A program made the position numbers and the translations under genes. This document shows, in pieces, positions 37,206 through 47,040 of a stretch of 64,000 nucleotides of DNA. This stretch comes from Citrobacter sp. On2M (lineage in GTDB: Bacteria > Pseudomonadota > Gammaproteobacteria > Enterobacterales > Enterobacteriaceae). Location of the stretch: NCBI RefSeq assembly GCF_018035235.1, contig NZ_WPCV01000002.1, forward strand, positions 1,296,882 to 1,360,881, read 5' to 3'. The first letter of the stretch is position 1. Every line of letters starts with the position of its first letter. The notes under the pieces were generated by a model that saw only the letters and a list, made by a program, of their open reading frames with translations, did no database searches and was not told the DNA's origin.

Positions 37206-37575
37206 TTATAACCTTCCTTGAGAGGATACTTTTCACATGCAACTAGATATTGGTATCGAGGAGCACAATTTAACCACGATCAATTAATGGTCAATATTAT
37301 CAAAAAAGGGGCAATAGGGCATACTGTAAGTATCTCACTTAACCTGACCAGAACCTTAGGTGCAAAAAGAGAGGAGGGCTTTACATGTTATTGATTAGCA
37401 AGATCTTCCACGTGTTTTCACCTCCAAGCTGAACTTTGAAGTATAAAATTTAGCTCTGAAAGTGTTGGTATATTAACTATGGATAAAAGCGTAACTAGTT
37501 GAATTTTATGAAGTGGAAATATTGTGGATATACCAGTGAGGAAAGTTAAGTTATTGAAAATATTACTAATGAAAT
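37206..37575. other. AT-rich non-coding stretch between GIY-YIG gene and attR
   Basis: 370 bases without a credible gene. It should hold the promoter of the leftward GIY-YIG gene; AAGGA (GAGAGGATAC region read on the other strand) is weak, and no clear operator is seen. Confidence 0.4.
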
Positions 37576-37640
37576 CGGTCTCGAAAACCGGAGTAGGGGT
37601 AACTCTACCGGGGGTTCAAATCCCCCTCTCTCCGCCACTA
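37576..37640. repeat. attR: right direct repeat of serU island
   Basis: Copy of the 3' 65 bases of the tRNA-Ser(CGA) region with one difference from 26219-26283. The 5' half of the tRNA is absent, so this copy is not a functional tRNA. It marks the right end of the element. Confidence 0.95.
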
Positions 37641-37925
37641 CTTACCAGTAACTGGCTGTTTTTAATGGTTTCTATCTAAAATTTTCTTCCTCAGTCTTTC
37701 ACTCGATATACCCTTCCGAATAACTATCTGCCATATCTTGTTGGTATATTTTGAACAAACTGACCGTCGAATACGTTATCACTTACCCAGCGTTCCCGGT
37801 AGGAAATTACCACTATGTCCTTCATTTTGTGAGCTAAGTCGTATGACATTGAAGTACGTCGGCTCGACTTATTAGTACCAGCCCTGGGGATGACTGGGTC
37901 GATACTTTCTCATGGAGTTACATGA

Positions 37926-38160
37926 TTATTTCTTTTCTGCCAGCCAAGCGTTCAGTTTTCCTTCGAATGTATCGCTAACCGACCAAACGTGACCATCAGG
38001 GCGCTGTAGTACAGTGAAACCGTTGTCACTCAGAAGATGGAGATATTCTTCATCATGCCAGGCTGGGCTTGCCATGCCCTGACGTTTCACTTCATCAAAG
38101 GTATGTACTTCAACCAGCAGTTTACCGCCAGGCATTAGCCAGCGACGAGTTTTATGCGAT
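37926..38160 (-). pseudogene. C-terminal remnant of a SAM-dependent methyltransferase-like gene
   Basis: The minus-strand frame reads RRWLMPGGKLLVEVHTFDEV followed by WHDEEYLHLLSDNGFTVL and ends in an Ala-Glu-Lys-Lys tail. This pattern (LxPGGxLLVE, then a final beta-strand hairpin) is the C-terminal third of class I methyltransferases. The upstream N-terminal two thirds with the nucleotide motif are absent; the only ATG (38135) lies inside the fold. It is probably a leftover of a gene destroyed by the neighbouring insertions. Confidence 0.55.
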
Positions 38161-38528
38161 CTGTGGAGGAGATAATCGTACTGATATTCATAAAATCCTT
38201 CTCACTATGTATTAAATCATTTTTCGTGGAAATGCTTGGGAACAATCGATATTTTTCGCCCTGGAAATGTCCAGTTCGCCTTAGTTGGGTTAGGCAACAG
38301 ATACGAATGTATCCTCGGAACTCAATAATCCTCTGGAATGAAATTTGTGATCTGAATTGAAAATTCTCTCCAGTATACATGCCAAATGAAAACGATGGTT
38401 CATTTAATGCTTTCTTGATTAGGTGGTTAGGGACATCCTAATTACTATATTGGCGCACTAGCGTGATGTTACATTGATGTGAATGCAATGCTGTTGAGTA
38501 ATTGATATATCGCGCATGTCTAATTTAT
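38161..38528. other. AT-rich non-coding stretch upstream of the tna promoter
   Basis: No credible gene; the small open frames here are AT-rich and lack family signals. The region may hold additional tna control sequence. Confidence 0.4.
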
Positions 38529-38590
38529 CGTGATTTTAATCACAATAACTTTAACTGCTAATAGACAAAAAATCGCCATACTATAATGAT
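38529..38590 (+). promoter_or_regulatory. tna promoter with CRP site
   Basis: A near-perfect CRP palindrome, CGTGATTTTAATCACA (38529-38544), lies about 60 bases before the likely transcription start. It is followed by TAGACA (38562-38567) and TATAATGA (38582-38589); a -10 at TAATGA gives 17-base spacing. The E. coli tna promoter has the same AATAGACAAAAA segment after its CRP site. Catabolite-controlled expression is expected. Confidence 0.75.
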
Positions 38591-38620
38591 GTTGTCATGT
38601 TTAATAAGAGTTGATATCTA

Positions 38621-38698
38621 ATGATTAGCTTATTTAATACATATCTGACTTCTAAGTGGTTCAACATCGACACGATGATTGTCAATCATCGCCCTTAA
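38621..38698 (+). CDS. tnaC: TnaC, tryptophan-sensing leader peptide
   Basis: A 25-codon peptide, MISLFNTYLTSKWFNIDTMI followed by VNHRP. The residues needed for ribosome stalling in E. coli TnaC are all present with the same spacing: Trp13, Asp17 and the final Pro25 before TAA (E. coli Trp12, Asp16, Pro24). The core SKWFNID is identical. The peptide is one residue longer near its N-terminus. With tryptophan, stalling at the stop codon would block Rho access and allow tnaAB transcription; this follows from the known E. coli mechanism. Confidence 0.93.
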   Translation: MISLFNTYLTSKWFNIDTMIVNHRP

Positions 38699-38955
38699 GT
38701 TTTACTCCTTCCTATTCATACAATGTGAACAGAAACTTTTTTCTGTTTTTGTATGCCTTGAATAATTCATAATTTATTTGCTGCATAATCTTGTTATACC
38801 TGGTTTACGTGTAGGTTTAGGCGTAGATAACGGGTGTAGAGATGTGTGGATAAAATTTATATGGGTTGTTCATCAATATTTAAAATGCTTCAGTAATTCA
38901 GGCCTATGAGTTACTGCAGGCGTGGTATGTGTATATCTAATACAGGAAATATTCC
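38699..38955 (+). promoter_or_regulatory. tnaC-tnaA leader region (Rho-dependent attenuation zone)
   Basis: 257 bases between tnaC and tnaA with no gene. It begins AGTTTTACTCCTTCC right after the tnaC stop, a pyrimidine-rich stretch where a rut site would be expected. Function is inferred from E. coli. Confidence 0.55.
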
Positions 38956-40371
38956 ATGAATAACTTTAAACATTTACCAGAACCATTCCGTATTCGTGTT
39001 ATTGAACCCGTAAAACGTACAACGCGGGAGCACCGTGAAAATGCGATTATTAATTCCGGAATGAACCCATTCCTTCTTGATAGTGAAGATGTGTTTATTG
39101 ATTTATTGACAGATAGCGGTACTGGCGCTGTTACCCAAAATATGCAAGCAGCAATGCTAAGGGGAGATGAAGCATACAGCGGAAGCCGCAGTTACTATGC
39201 ACTTGCAGATGCGGTTAAGAATATTTTTGGATATCAATATACTATTCCGACTCACCAGGGCCGTGGTGCTGAGCAGATTTATATCCCTGTGTTAATCCGT
39301 AAGCGTGAGCAAGAAAAGGGATTGGACAGAAGTAAAATGGTTGTGTTCTCAAACTACTTCTTCGATACAACTCAGGGACACAGTCAAATTAATGGCTGTA
39401 CTGTCCGAAATGTTTATATCAAAGAAGCATTTGATACTGCAGTCCGTTGTGATTTCAAAGGGGATTTCGACCTGGATAAACTGGAAGAAGGTATCCAGGA
39501 GGTAGGCCCAAATAATGTTCCTTATATTGTGGCTACGATAACGTGTAACTCTGCCGGTGGTCAGCCGGTTTCACTGGCAAACCTGAAAGCAACATATCAG
39601 CTGGCGAAAAAATACGATATTCCAGTGGTGATGGATTCCGCTCGATTTGCAGAGAACGCATATTTCATTCAGCAAAGGGAAACAGCTTATAAGGACTGGA
39701 GCATCGAGGAGATTACACGCGAAACCTATAAATATGCGGATATGCTGGCTATGTCAGCGAAGAAAGATGCGATGGTGCCAATGGGGGGGCTGCTCTGTAT
39801 TAAAGATGACAGCTATTTTGATGTCTATACCGAATGCCGGACGCTTTGTGTGGTGCAGGAGGGATTCCCTACCTATGGTGGTTTGGAAGGCGGAGCAATG
39901 GAACGTCTGGCCGTCGGTCTAACTGATGGCATGAACCAGGATTGGCTGGCCTATCGTATTGCACAGATTCAGTATCTGGTTGATGGTCTTGAAGCTATTG
40001 GTGTGACCTGTCAGCAAGCTGGTGGACATGCGGCATTCGTGGATGCTGGAAAATTATTACCGCATATTCCTGCTGAACAATTCCCGGCACAGGCGCTGGC
40101 ATGCGAACTTTATAAAGTCGCTGGCATTCGCGCTGTAGAGATTGGTTCATTTTTACTCGGCAGGGATCCTAAAACGGGAGTTCAGTTACCGTGTCCGGCT
40201 GAGTTGTTACGTTTAACCATTCCGCGTGCGACATATACGCAATCGCATATGGATTTCATTATTGAAGCCTTTAGTCATGTGAAAGAAAATGCCAAAAATA
40301 TTAAAGGATTAACTTTTACATATGAACCTAAAGTTCTACGTCACTTTACTGCTCGATTGAAAGAAATCTGA
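38956..40371 (+). CDS. tnaA: TnaA, tryptophanase
   Basis: PLP-dependent lyase splitting L-tryptophan into indole, pyruvate and ammonia; 471 residues, as in E. coli. The PLP lysine Lys270 is in [13 protein letters not shown], and the N-terminus [20 protein letters not shown] is nearly identical to E. coli TnaA. Signature EYxxx-type segments such as [21 protein letters not shown] are intact. Tyrosine phenol-lyase, a close relative found in Citrobacter freundii, is excluded by the much higher likeness to tryptophanase and by the tnaC/tnaB context. The organism should be indole-positive. Confidence 0.97.
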   Translation: MNNFKHLPEPFRIRVIEPVKRTTREHRENAIINSGMNPFLLDSEDVFIDLLTDSGTGAVTQNMQAAMLRGDEAYSGSRSYYALADAVKNIFGYQYTIPTHQGRGAEQIYIPVLIRKREQEKGLDRSKMVVFSNYFFDTTQGHSQINGCTVRNVYIKEAFDTAVRCDFKGDFDLDKLEEGIQEVGPNNVPYIVATITCNSAGGQPVSLANLKATYQLAKKYDIPVVMDSARFAENAYFIQQRETAYKDWSIEEITRETYKYADMLAMSAKKDAMVPMGGLLCIKDDSYFDVYTECRTLCVVQEGFPTYGGLEGGAMERLAVGLTDGMNQDWLAYRIAQIQYLVDGLEAIGVTCQQAGGHAAFVDAGKLLPHIPAEQFPAQALACELYKVAGIRAVEIGSFLLGRDPKTGVQLPCPAELLRLTIPRATYTQSHMDFIIEAFSHVKENAKNIKGLTFTYEPKVLRHFTARLKEI

Positions 40372-40479
40372 TAGTCAATAATTGACCATGAATGGCTATA
40401 TCTCATAGCTATTCATGGTTCACATTTTTATAAGATTAATATGATAGTGAATAAATACAACTGATGAAAAGAGGCTCGT

Positions 40480-41730
40480 ATGGAAGAAAATTCCAATTCA
40501 AAGCATTCATCCTTTTGGGGGATTATGGTGATTGCTGGCACCGTAATAGGTGGAGGGATGTTTGCATTACCCGTTGATCTCGCCGGCGCTTGGTTTTTCT
40601 GGGGGGCATTTATATTAATAATATCCTGGTTTTCAATGTTGCACTCAGGATTGCTACTTCTGGAAGCCAATTTAAATTATCCTGTCGGTTCCAGTTTTAA
40701 CACAATTACAAAAGATTTAATTGGTAATAAATGGAATGTGATTAGCGGTGCGACAGTTGCCTTTGTTTTATATATATTGACTTATGCATATATTTCAGCA
40801 AATGGAGCTATTATTAGTGAAACGATATCTATGCATTCTGATGGTCATGTTAACCCACGAATCATTGGTGTTTGTACCGCGCTGTTTGTAGCAACTGTAT
40901 TATGGTTTAGCTCATTGGCTGCAAGTCGGATTACATCATTATTTCTTGGGATTAAAATTCTTGCTTTCGTGATTGTTTTTGGTTCGCTTTTCTTTCAGGT
41001 CGATTACTCAATTTTAAGTGGGGTAAGTGGAGTAAACGAAGAAAGTCGCTCGTTTTTTCCTTATATATTTATGGCCATTCCGGTATGCCTGGCATCCTTC
41101 GGTTTTCATGGTAATATCCCCAGCCTAATCATCTGCTACGGAAAGAAAAAAGATAAATTGATAAAAAGTGTTGTGCTGGGATCTTTTCTGGCATTGGTTG
41201 TTTATTTGTTTTGGCTATATTGTACGATGGGTAACATCCCTCGTGAGAGTTTTAAAGGTATAATTGCTTCTGGCGGTAATGTCGATGCTTTGGTGGGGTC
41301 CTTTTTGGGAACTAATCAGAGTGGCGTGATTGAGTTCTGTTTACTCGTTTTCTCTAATTTGGCCGTGGCCAGTTCTTTCTTCGGCGTTACATTAGGACTA
41401 TTTGACTTTCTTGCCGATCTGTTCAAATTCGACAATTCCCATTCTGGACGATTTAAAACAGTAATGCTGACGTTTTTGCCGCCAACGGTGCTTTACCTGT
41501 TATTCCCTAACGGATTTATCTATGGGATCGGTGGGGCAGGATTATGTGCAACGATCTGGGCTGTTATTATTCCGGCCGTGCTGGCCTTGAAATCAAGGCA
41601 AAAGTTTCCGAATCAGATGTTTACTGTATGGGGAGGGCGGATTATCCCCGCCGTAGTTATTATTTTTGGTATCGTCGTGATCTTCTGTTGGTTTGGTAAT
41701 GTACTGAATATTTTACCAAAACTGGTGTGA
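40480..41730 (+). CDS. tnaB: TnaB, low-affinity tryptophan permease
   Basis: Inner-membrane aromatic amino acid permease of the HAAAP family (416 residues, about eleven spans). The N-terminal IMVIAGTVIGGGMFALPVDL and the region FGFHGNIPSLIICYGKKKDKL are hallmark segments shared with E. coli TnaB. It lies 108 bases after tnaA in the same operon and brings tryptophan to tryptophanase. The sequence is more diverged from E. coli than TnaA, mainly in loops. Confidence 0.96.
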   Translation: MEENSNSKHSSFWGIMVIAGTVIGGGMFALPVDLAGAWFFWGAFILIISWFSMLHSGLLLLEANLNYPVGSSFNTITKDLIGNKWNVISGATVAFVLYILTYAYISANGAIISETISMHSDGHVNPRIIGVCTALFVATVLWFSSLAASRITSLFLGIKILAFVIVFGSLFFQVDYSILSGVSGVNEESRSFFPYIFMAIPVCLASFGFHGNIPSLIICYGKKKDKLIKSVVLGSFLALVVYLFWLYCTMGNIPRESFKGIIASGGNVDALVGSFLGTNQSGVIEFCLLVFSNLAVASSFFGVTLGLFDFLADLFKFDNSHSGRFKTVMLTFLPPTVLYLLFPNGFIYGIGGAGLCATIWAVIIPAVLALKSRQKFPNQMFTVWGGRIIPAVVIIFGIVVIFCWFGNVLNILPKLV

Positions 41731-41827
41731 GTGATAACGGACAAGAATCTTAATTTTTAGTGAAACTGCTCAGTTTTGCCCTCGGGCATCAATATTGATC
41801 CGTATTTCCTTCAGGTAAACAGTATCA

Positions 41828-42730
41828 ATGGATAGCAAAATGATAAAGAGGATGAAAAGGATTTTGCCAGGCGTAGCTTTTCTGCTTGCAGCGCCTTCGG
41901 TGGTAGCCTCCGAGGGAAACGGACCGGGTATTTATCCCGATGGTCTGGAAAACTATATGTCAGGGTTTCTTCCTGCCGAAGGAATACATACCCTGTTGTA
42001 CGGAGGCAGCGCACGGTATGACCACGTGCGTGACAGCAAAGGTCATGATATTTCAGGGCCGGGCTTCAGTATGAACGTCAATATCCTAGCGCCGCGTATT
42101 ATTTGGGTTACGGAACAGCGCCTCCTGGGGGGACAGTTGGCGTTTCATTCCATCCTGCCATTGCTCGATATCACGGCTAAATCATATGGGCGGAAATATA
42201 CCCGCCAGGGTTTGGGAGACATCACACTGGGGCCTGCATTAGGTTTTCATCCCTTGCGTGACCTTCATTATGTGCTGGGCGTTGATGTATTTGCACCAAC
42301 AGGTAATTACAGCCAGTCTGATCCCGCCAGCCTGGGGCGAAACTACTGGGCTGTGCAACCTGTATGGGCAATTAGCTATATTCCGCAACAAGGTGTTAAT
42401 GCGGATATCAAAATGATGTATGACTTTAATCGACGTAATCAGGAGAGTCATACGAAGTCAGGCCAGGCTTTTCATGCCGATTATGCATTAGGATGGGCAG
42501 TGGGAAATGGTTGGGTGTTTGGCATTGGTGGGTACACATTTATACAGACCACCAATGACAACGGACCGAATTCAGCGCCGGCTAAAGCGCGGGCCTTTTC
42601 TCTTGGTCCTTCTATTCGTTATGCCAATGACAAGGGCTGGCTGATGACGTTGAAATGGCAGAAAGAAATGGATGTGCGTAACCGACCTGAAGGCTCCCAG
42701 CTATATCTTAAGGCTTCTGTCCCACTCTAA
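41828..42730 (+). CDS. SphA / Phenol_MetA_deg-family outer-membrane protein
   Basis: A 300-residue protein with a signal peptide (LPGVAFLLAAPSVVAS, cleavage near residue 28) and a predicted beta-barrel. The motif GPGIYPDGLENYMSGFLP just after the leader is the hallmark of the SphA/Phenol_MetA_deg group, outer-membrane proteins linked to uptake of aromatic or hydrophobic compounds. It starts 97 bases after tnaB on the same strand with no terminator between, so it may be a fourth tna operon gene moving indole, tryptophan or related aromatics across the outer membrane. That role is inference. A start at 41840 is also possible. Confidence 0.82.
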   Translation: MDSKMIKRMKRILPGVAFLLAAPSVVASEGNGPGIYPDGLENYMSGFLPAEGIHTLLYGGSARYDHVRDSKGHDISGPGFSMNVNILAPRIIWVTEQRLLGGQLAFHSILPLLDITAKSYGRKYTRQGLGDITLGPALGFHPLRDLHYVLGVDVFAPTGNYSQSDPASLGRNYWAVQPVWAISYIPQQGVNADIKMMYDFNRRNQESHTKSGQAFHADYALGWAVGNGWVFGIGGYTFIQTTNDNGPNSAPAKARAFSLGPSIRYANDKGWLMTLKWQKEMDVRNRPEGSQLYLKASVPL

Positions 42731-42735
42731 AAATG

Positions 42736-42768
42736 TAAAAAGCCCGCTTCAGAAGAAACGGGCTTGCT
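42736..42768. terminator. Bidirectional terminator between outer-membrane genes
   Basis: AAGCCCG (42740-42746) and CGGGCTT (42759-42765) form a stem with A-run before and T-rich sequence after, between the convergent SphA-like and porin genes. Confidence 0.82.
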
Positions 42769-42782
42769 TGTCTGTGCAGCAA

Positions 42783-43952
42783 TTAGAACTGGTAGACTAA
42801 ACCAACGGCAACGATGTCGTCAGTCGCGATACCATTGCTTTCATAGAAGCTGTCGTCTTCGTCCAGCAGGTTGATTTTGTAATCAACGTAGGTGGACATG
42901 TTTTTGTTGAAGTAGTAAGTCATACCCACATCAACATATTTGACCAGGTCTTTATCGGTGTAGCGTGGGGTGCCATTGCTATGGTGATCCCAGCCACCTA
43001 AGTCGACACCTTTAGATTGCAGGAATGCAACGGATGGACGCAGACCAAAGTCAAACTGGTATTGTGCAACAACTTCGAAGTTCTGCGTTTTGTTGGCGAT
43101 ACCGCCTTTGTCATCACCATAAGCGGTCATATTGCGGGTTTCGGCATACATTGCAGCCAGGTACACGTTGTTAGCGTCATATTTCGCGCCAACAGTCCAG
43201 GCATCCGCTGTATCTCCGCCTGCGTATTTATTGGCATAGCTACGATCGCCACGGCCAGCAGAAACTTGCTCGTTAGTACGATCAGAACTCGAGTACGCTG
43301 CGCCGAGGCTTAAACCGAAGTCAAAGTCATAGGAGGTAGACATACCGAAACCGTCGCCGTTTTCTTTCGCCAGTTTGCGGTTTTCGCTATTACCAGAACC
43401 TTCCTGACCTACGCTGCTACCTTCATTATTACCCTGATACTGCAAAGCAAAGTTCAGGCCATCAACCTGACCAAAGAAACCTTTGTTACGATAGGTAGCC
43501 ACGCCGTTGGTACGACCCAGCATATACACGTCGGTCTGAGTGTAAGTATCACCGCCGAATTCTGGCAGCATATCGGTCCAGGCTTCAACGTCGTAAACGA
43601 CGCCATAGTTACGACCGTAATCGAAGGTGCCGTTTTCAGCAAAGCCTAAGCCTGCGAAAGCCAGACGAGTCCAGGAGTCGCCTTTGTCGCCTTCGGTGCC
43701 GTTAGCCTGAATGTTATATTCCCACTGACCGTAGCCAGTCAGCATATCGTTGATCTGTGTTTCGCCCTTAAAACCCACACGCGCATAGGTCATGTCACCG
43801 TCGCTGCCAGCATCGTCAGAGAAATAACGCAGACCATCGACTTTTCCGTACAGATCCAGTTTATTGCCGTTTTTATTATAGATTTCAGCCGCATTTGCTG
43901 CGCCTGCAGCTAATAAAGCAGGGAGAAGCAGTGCCAGTACTTTTCTTTTCAT
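42783..43952 (-). CDS. ompS1: OmpC/OmpS1-type general porin
   Basis: Trimeric outer-membrane porin of 389 residues. Signal peptide at residues 1-21 (ending AANA), mature start [20 protein letters not shown], the loop-3 constriction motif [13 protein letters not shown], and the C-terminal VGLVYQF ending in Phe, needed for barrel assembly. Its position beside yedJ and dcm matches Salmonella ompS1; the symbol is given on that basis, and the protein is also close to OmpC. In Salmonella ompS1 is normally silenced by H-NS and opened by OmpR and LeuO; the AT-rich 440-base upstream region here would allow the same. Confidence 0.88.
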   Translation of the reverse strand: MKRKVLALLLPALLAAGAANAAEIYNKNGNKLDLYGKVDGLRYFSDDAGSDGDMTYARVGFKGETQINDMLTGYGQWEYNIQANGTEGDKGDSWTRLAFAGLGFAENGTFDYGRNYGVVYDVEAWTDMLPEFGGDTYTQTDVYMLGRTNGVATYRNKGFFGQVDGLNFALQYQGNNEGSSVGQEGSGNSENRKLAKENGDGFGMSTSYDFDFGLSLGAAYSSSDRTNEQVSAGRGDRSYANKYAGGDTADAWTVGAKYDANNVYLAAMYAETRNMTAYGDDKGGIANKTQNFEVVAQYQFDFGLRPSVAFLQSKGVDLGGWDHHSNGTPRYTDKDLVKYVDVGMTYYFNKNMSTYVDYKINLLDEDDSFYESNGIATDDIVAVGLVYQF

Positions 43953-44392
43953 TATGTATTCCCTTTATTTAATAATTAAAATGAATATGTAGTGATGTCC
44001 TGAAAACTACATTTCGATACTATCCATGAAGTTCATTTAATTTAAAATATAACATGTAACAATTATATTTTAAATATTTCAGAATGTTTCAATTTGGGTG
44101 TTTTAAATCATTTCCATATATACTTATCGTTTTCATTCAACGTATAAATGTATATTTATCAACTAGTTTATGCTTTTTGGTTTTAGTATTTGCTATGTGT
44201 ATTGTATGTGTTTTTATTATTGCTGCTCGTGGTTTCTTGATGATTTATTATCAATACCACATGCAGAAGTTATAAATTGATATTCGTTATAAATATTATT
44301 TAATAATTGAATTTTGCTATAAAAGAGGGCGGACAGTGGTTCGGAGTAAAAATTGTTGCTAAGGTGGTTTTCTTTATGTAAAGGGAGAGAGC
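43953..44392. promoter_or_regulatory. AT-rich divergent region upstream of porin and yedJ
   Basis: 440 bases, strikingly AT-rich, with no credible gene (a 63-codon frame at 44084-44275 is hydrophobic but lacks a ribosome site and family signal). Likely holds H-NS and OmpR-type control of the porin. No specific operator is claimed. Confidence 0.5.
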
Positions 44393-45085
44393 ATGGAACT
44401 CCACGACTGGCAGTCGCGATTTGAAACCTGGCTACGTGAAAACCATTCAGAGCACGACGCTGCCCACGACATCTTTCACTTTCGCCGGGTGTGGACGACG
44501 GCACAAAAGCTGAACACAGATACGGCCGTTGACTGGCTGGTGGTGTTGACGGCGTGCTACTTCCATGATCTCGTCAGTTTGCCGAAGAACCATCCCGATC
44601 GTCATCGTTCGTCGGTACTGGCAGCTCAGGAAACGCGTGGGGTTTTGATGCGCGATTTCCCTGATTTTCCACAACAACGGCTATTTGCCGTGTGTCATGC
44701 TATTGAGGCACACAGTTTCAGCGCCAAAATCGTACCAGAAACCCCTGAAGCCAAAATTGTGCAGGATGCAGACCGGCTGGAGGCGCTGGGCGCGATTGGT
44801 TTAGCGCGGGTATTTGCCGTGTCCGGCGCATTAGGCGTGGCGTTATTTGATGCGGAAGATCCACTGGCCCGGCAACGTGGCCTCGATGATAAACAGTACG
44901 CGCTCGATCACTTCCAGACCAAATTATTAACGTTGCCGCTGACGATGCAAACCGAAAAGGGGCGGCGTTTGGCGCAGCATAATGCTGACTTCTTGCTGAC
45001 GTACATGGCGAAGCTGAGTGCGGAGTTAAAAGGAGAATATGAAAAGCTGGATCTTGAAGCGATTCAACCCTTTATCGCGCGTTAG
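44393..45085 (+). CDS. yedJ: YedJ, HD-superfamily phosphohydrolase
   Basis: Cytoplasmic HD-domain hydrolase of unknown physiological substrate, 230 residues. Metal-binding motifs: His in [11 protein letters not shown] (residues about 24-34), the HD pair in CYFHDLVSL (about 56-64), the second His in [12 protein letters not shown], and Asp in [11 protein letters not shown]. It is collinear with E. coli YedJ, most diverged in the first 50 and last 15 residues. A GGGAGAG ribosome site precedes the ATG. Confidence 0.93.
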   Translation: MELHDWQSRFETWLRENHSEHDAAHDIFHFRRVWTTAQKLNTDTAVDWLVVLTACYFHDLVSLPKNHPDRHRSSVLAAQETRGVLMRDFPDFPQQRLFAVCHAIEAHSFSAKIVPETPEAKIVQDADRLEALGAIGLARVFAVSGALGVALFDAEDPLARQRGLDDKQYALDHFQTKLLTLPLTMQTEKGRRLAQHNADFLLTYMAKLSAELKGEYEKLDLEAIQPFIAR

Positions 45086-45161
45086 TCGTCAGTACAGCCG
45101 CCACGTCAACCGCGCTATTTTATGTTAATCTGTCAGTTATCTATTTCGGTCGGTTAAATGT

Positions 45162-46592
45162 ATGCAGGATAATTTTTCAGTAGCAGGCTCCATGAACCCA
45201 ATGACAGATGATAACGAGGCCGCCGCACAGGTGATTTTGGCGAAGTTGCTTGAAATATATGACGTGAAAACGCTGGTTGCTCATCTGAATGGTGTTGGTG
45301 AGAATCGCTGGAGTCCGGCCATCTTTAAACGCGTTGTTGCCAATGAAACGTGGCATCGGTTGAGCGACGCTGAGCTGGCTCATCTGAACGCTATGCTGCC
45401 GACACCGCCCGCGCATCATCCCCATTATGCTTTTCGCTTTATCGATCTTTTTGCTGGTATTGGCGGAATTCGTCGCGGTTTTGAAGCGATTGGCGGGCAG
45501 TGCGTCTTTACCAGCGAGTGGAACAAGCATGCGGTGCGCACCTATAAAGCGAATCACTACTGTGATCCTCAACAGCACCACTTTAATGAAGATATTCGTG
45601 ATATTACGCTCAGCCATCATGATGGGGTGAGCGACCAACAGGCGGCGGAGCATATTCGTCAGCATGTTCCGCAGCATGACGTGTTGCTGGCGGGTTTCCC
45701 TTGTCAGCCATTCTCTCTCGCTGGTGTATCCAAGAAAAACGCGTTAGGACGAGCTCATGGCTTCGCCTGCGATACGCAAGGTACACTATTTTTTGATGTG
45801 GTACGTATCATTGATGCGCGTCGACCAGCGATATTTGTGCTCGAAAACGTCAAAAACCTGAAGAGTCACGACCAGGGAAAAACGTTTCGTATCATTATGC
45901 AAACCCTGGATGAACTGGGTTATGACGTGGCGGATGCGCACGATAACGGTCCGGATGATCCGAAGATTATCGATGGGCAACATTTTTTGCCACAGCACCG
46001 TGAACGGATTGTGCTCGTCGGTTTTCGCCGCGAACTGAATTTGAAATCAGACTTCACGCTGCGCGATATTGTCTCCCGTTATCCACAGCGGCGTACTACG
46101 CTGGCGGAGCTGCTTGAGCCAACCGTCGAGGCGAAATATGTGCTGACGCCGGTGCTGTGGAAATATCTCTATCGCTATGCGAAAAAGCATCAGGCGCGGG
46201 GGAATGGATTCGGCTATGGTATGGTGTATCCTGGCAATCCCCATAGTGTAACGCGCACATTATCGGCGCGTTATTATAAGGATGGCGCCGAGATCCTTAT
46301 TGACCGCGGTTGGGACATGGCACTGGGGGAAAAGGATTTTGATGACCCGCAGAATCAGCAACACCGCCCGCGCAGGCTCACGCCCAGAGAGTGCGCGCGC
46401 CTGATGGGATTTGAATCCCCCCAGGGCTATCAGTTCAGGATCCCTGTGTCGGATACCCAGGCTTATCGCCAGTTTGGTAATTCGGTGGTCGTCCCGGCAT
46501 TTGCGGCAGTTGCTAGGCTGCTGGAGCCAAAAATCAAACAAGCGGTTACCCTTCGCGAGAAAGAGAACCTGCATGGCAGACGTTCACGATAA
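45162..46592 (+). CDS. dcm: Dcm, DNA (cytosine-5) methyltransferase for CCWGG
   Basis: Orphan C5-cytosine methylase of 476 residues that in enterics modifies the inner cytosine of CCWGG. Motif [16 protein letters not shown], catalytic PCQ with Cys181 in [11 protein letters not shown] motif FVLENVKNL and QRR-type QHRERI are intact, as is the C-terminal QFGNSVVVP. The target-recognition region matches E. coli Dcm almost fully, so specificity should be the same. It overlaps vsr by 20 bases, the standard arrangement. Confidence 0.97.
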   Translation: MQDNFSVAGSMNPMTDDNEAAAQVILAKLLEIYDVKTLVAHLNGVGENRWSPAIFKRVVANETWHRLSDAELAHLNAMLPTPPAHHPHYAFRFIDLFAGIGGIRRGFEAIGGQCVFTSEWNKHAVRTYKANHYCDPQQHHFNEDIRDITLSHHDGVSDQQAAEHIRQHVPQHDVLLAGFPCQPFSLAGVSKKNALGRAHGFACDTQGTLFFDVVRIIDARRPAIFVLENVKNLKSHDQGKTFRIIMQTLDELGYDVADAHDNGPDDPKIIDGQHFLPQHRERIVLVGFRRELNLKSDFTLRDIVSRYPQRRTTLAELLEPTVEAKYVLTPVLWKYLYRYAKKHQARGNGFGYGMVYPGNPHSVTRTLSARYYKDGAEILIDRGWDMALGEKDFDDPQNQQHRPRRLTPRECARLMGFESPQGYQFRIPVSDTQAYRQFGNSVVVPAFAAVARLLEPKIKQAVTLREKENLHGRRSR

Positions 46593-47040
46593 GGCAACGC
46601 GTAGTAAAAATATGCGGGCGATTGCCACCCGTGATACCGCAATTGAAAAACGCCTTGCCAGTGTGCTGACAGAGCAGGGGGTAACGTTTCGCGTGCAAGA
46701 TGCGACGTTACCCGGTCGCCCTGATTTCGTGGTGGATGAGTATCGTTGTGTTCTCTTTACCCACGGCTGTTTCTGGCATCATCACCACTGCTATTTATTC
46801 AAAGTCCCCGCTACACGAACGACGTTCTGGCTGGAAAAAATAGGCAAAAATGTCCAGCGTGACGCGCGGGATTGCGAAAAGCTGCAGGCTCTGGGCTGGC
46901 GAGTACTGATTGTCTGGGAGTGCGCCCTGCGCGGGCGCGAAAAGCTGAGGGATGAAGCATTGTCCGAACGTGTCGTCGAGTGGATCTGCGGCGGTGGCGC
47001 CAGCGCGCAGATCGACACGCTTGGTATTCATTTACTGTAA
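46573..47040 (+). CDS. vsr: Vsr, very-short-patch repair endonuclease
   Basis: Nicks next to T:G mismatches that arise by deamination of Dcm-methylated cytosine. The 155 residues begin [20 protein letters not shown]. The active-site residues known from E. coli are conserved: Glu25, Asp51 (GRPDFVV), His64 and His69 ([10 protein letters not shown]). The start at 46573 lies inside the end of dcm; the longer in-frame extension upstream is shadow sequence. The last nine bases overlap the convergent yedA gene. Confidence 0.97.
   Translation: MADVHDKATRSKNMRAIATRDTAIEKRLASVLTEQGVTFRVQDATLPGRPDFVVDEYRCVLFTHGCFWHHHHCYLFKVPATRTTFWLEKIGKNVQRDARDCEKLQALGWRVLIVWECALRGREKLRDEALSERVVEWICGGGASAQIDTLGIHLL

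Larger units (their letters stand above)
26219..37640. mobile_element. Defective prophage / integrative element at serU
   Basis: Bounded by 65-base direct repeats of tRNA-Ser(CGA); the inserted length is 11,357 bases. Gene order: three-gene AT-rich cassette, integrase, excisionase-like gene, exonuclease gene, YdaT-like gene, O-like and truncated P-like replication genes, a 5'-truncated tail or glycosidase-like gene, about 1.1 kb without genes, and a GIY-YIG protein gene. Repressor, cro, packaging, capsid and lysis genes are not visible, so it cannot be a functional phage on its own. Excision may still be possible because integrase, a candidate xis and both att repeats remain. Confidence 0.9.

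Noticed and set aside
38135..38380. 81-codon minus-strand frame upstream of the methyltransferase fragment
   Set aside because: No family pattern or ribosome site; its end overlaps the better-supported fragment in a different frame.
38956..40371. Tyrosine phenol-lyase instead of tryptophanase
   Set aside because: Close relative and known in Citrobacter, but the protein is near-identical to E. coli TnaA and is flanked by tnaC and tnaB.
44084..44275. 63-codon hydrophobic frame between porin and yedJ
   Set aside because: AT-rich sequence with hydrophobic codons by chance; no ribosome site, and it overlaps the likely porin control region.
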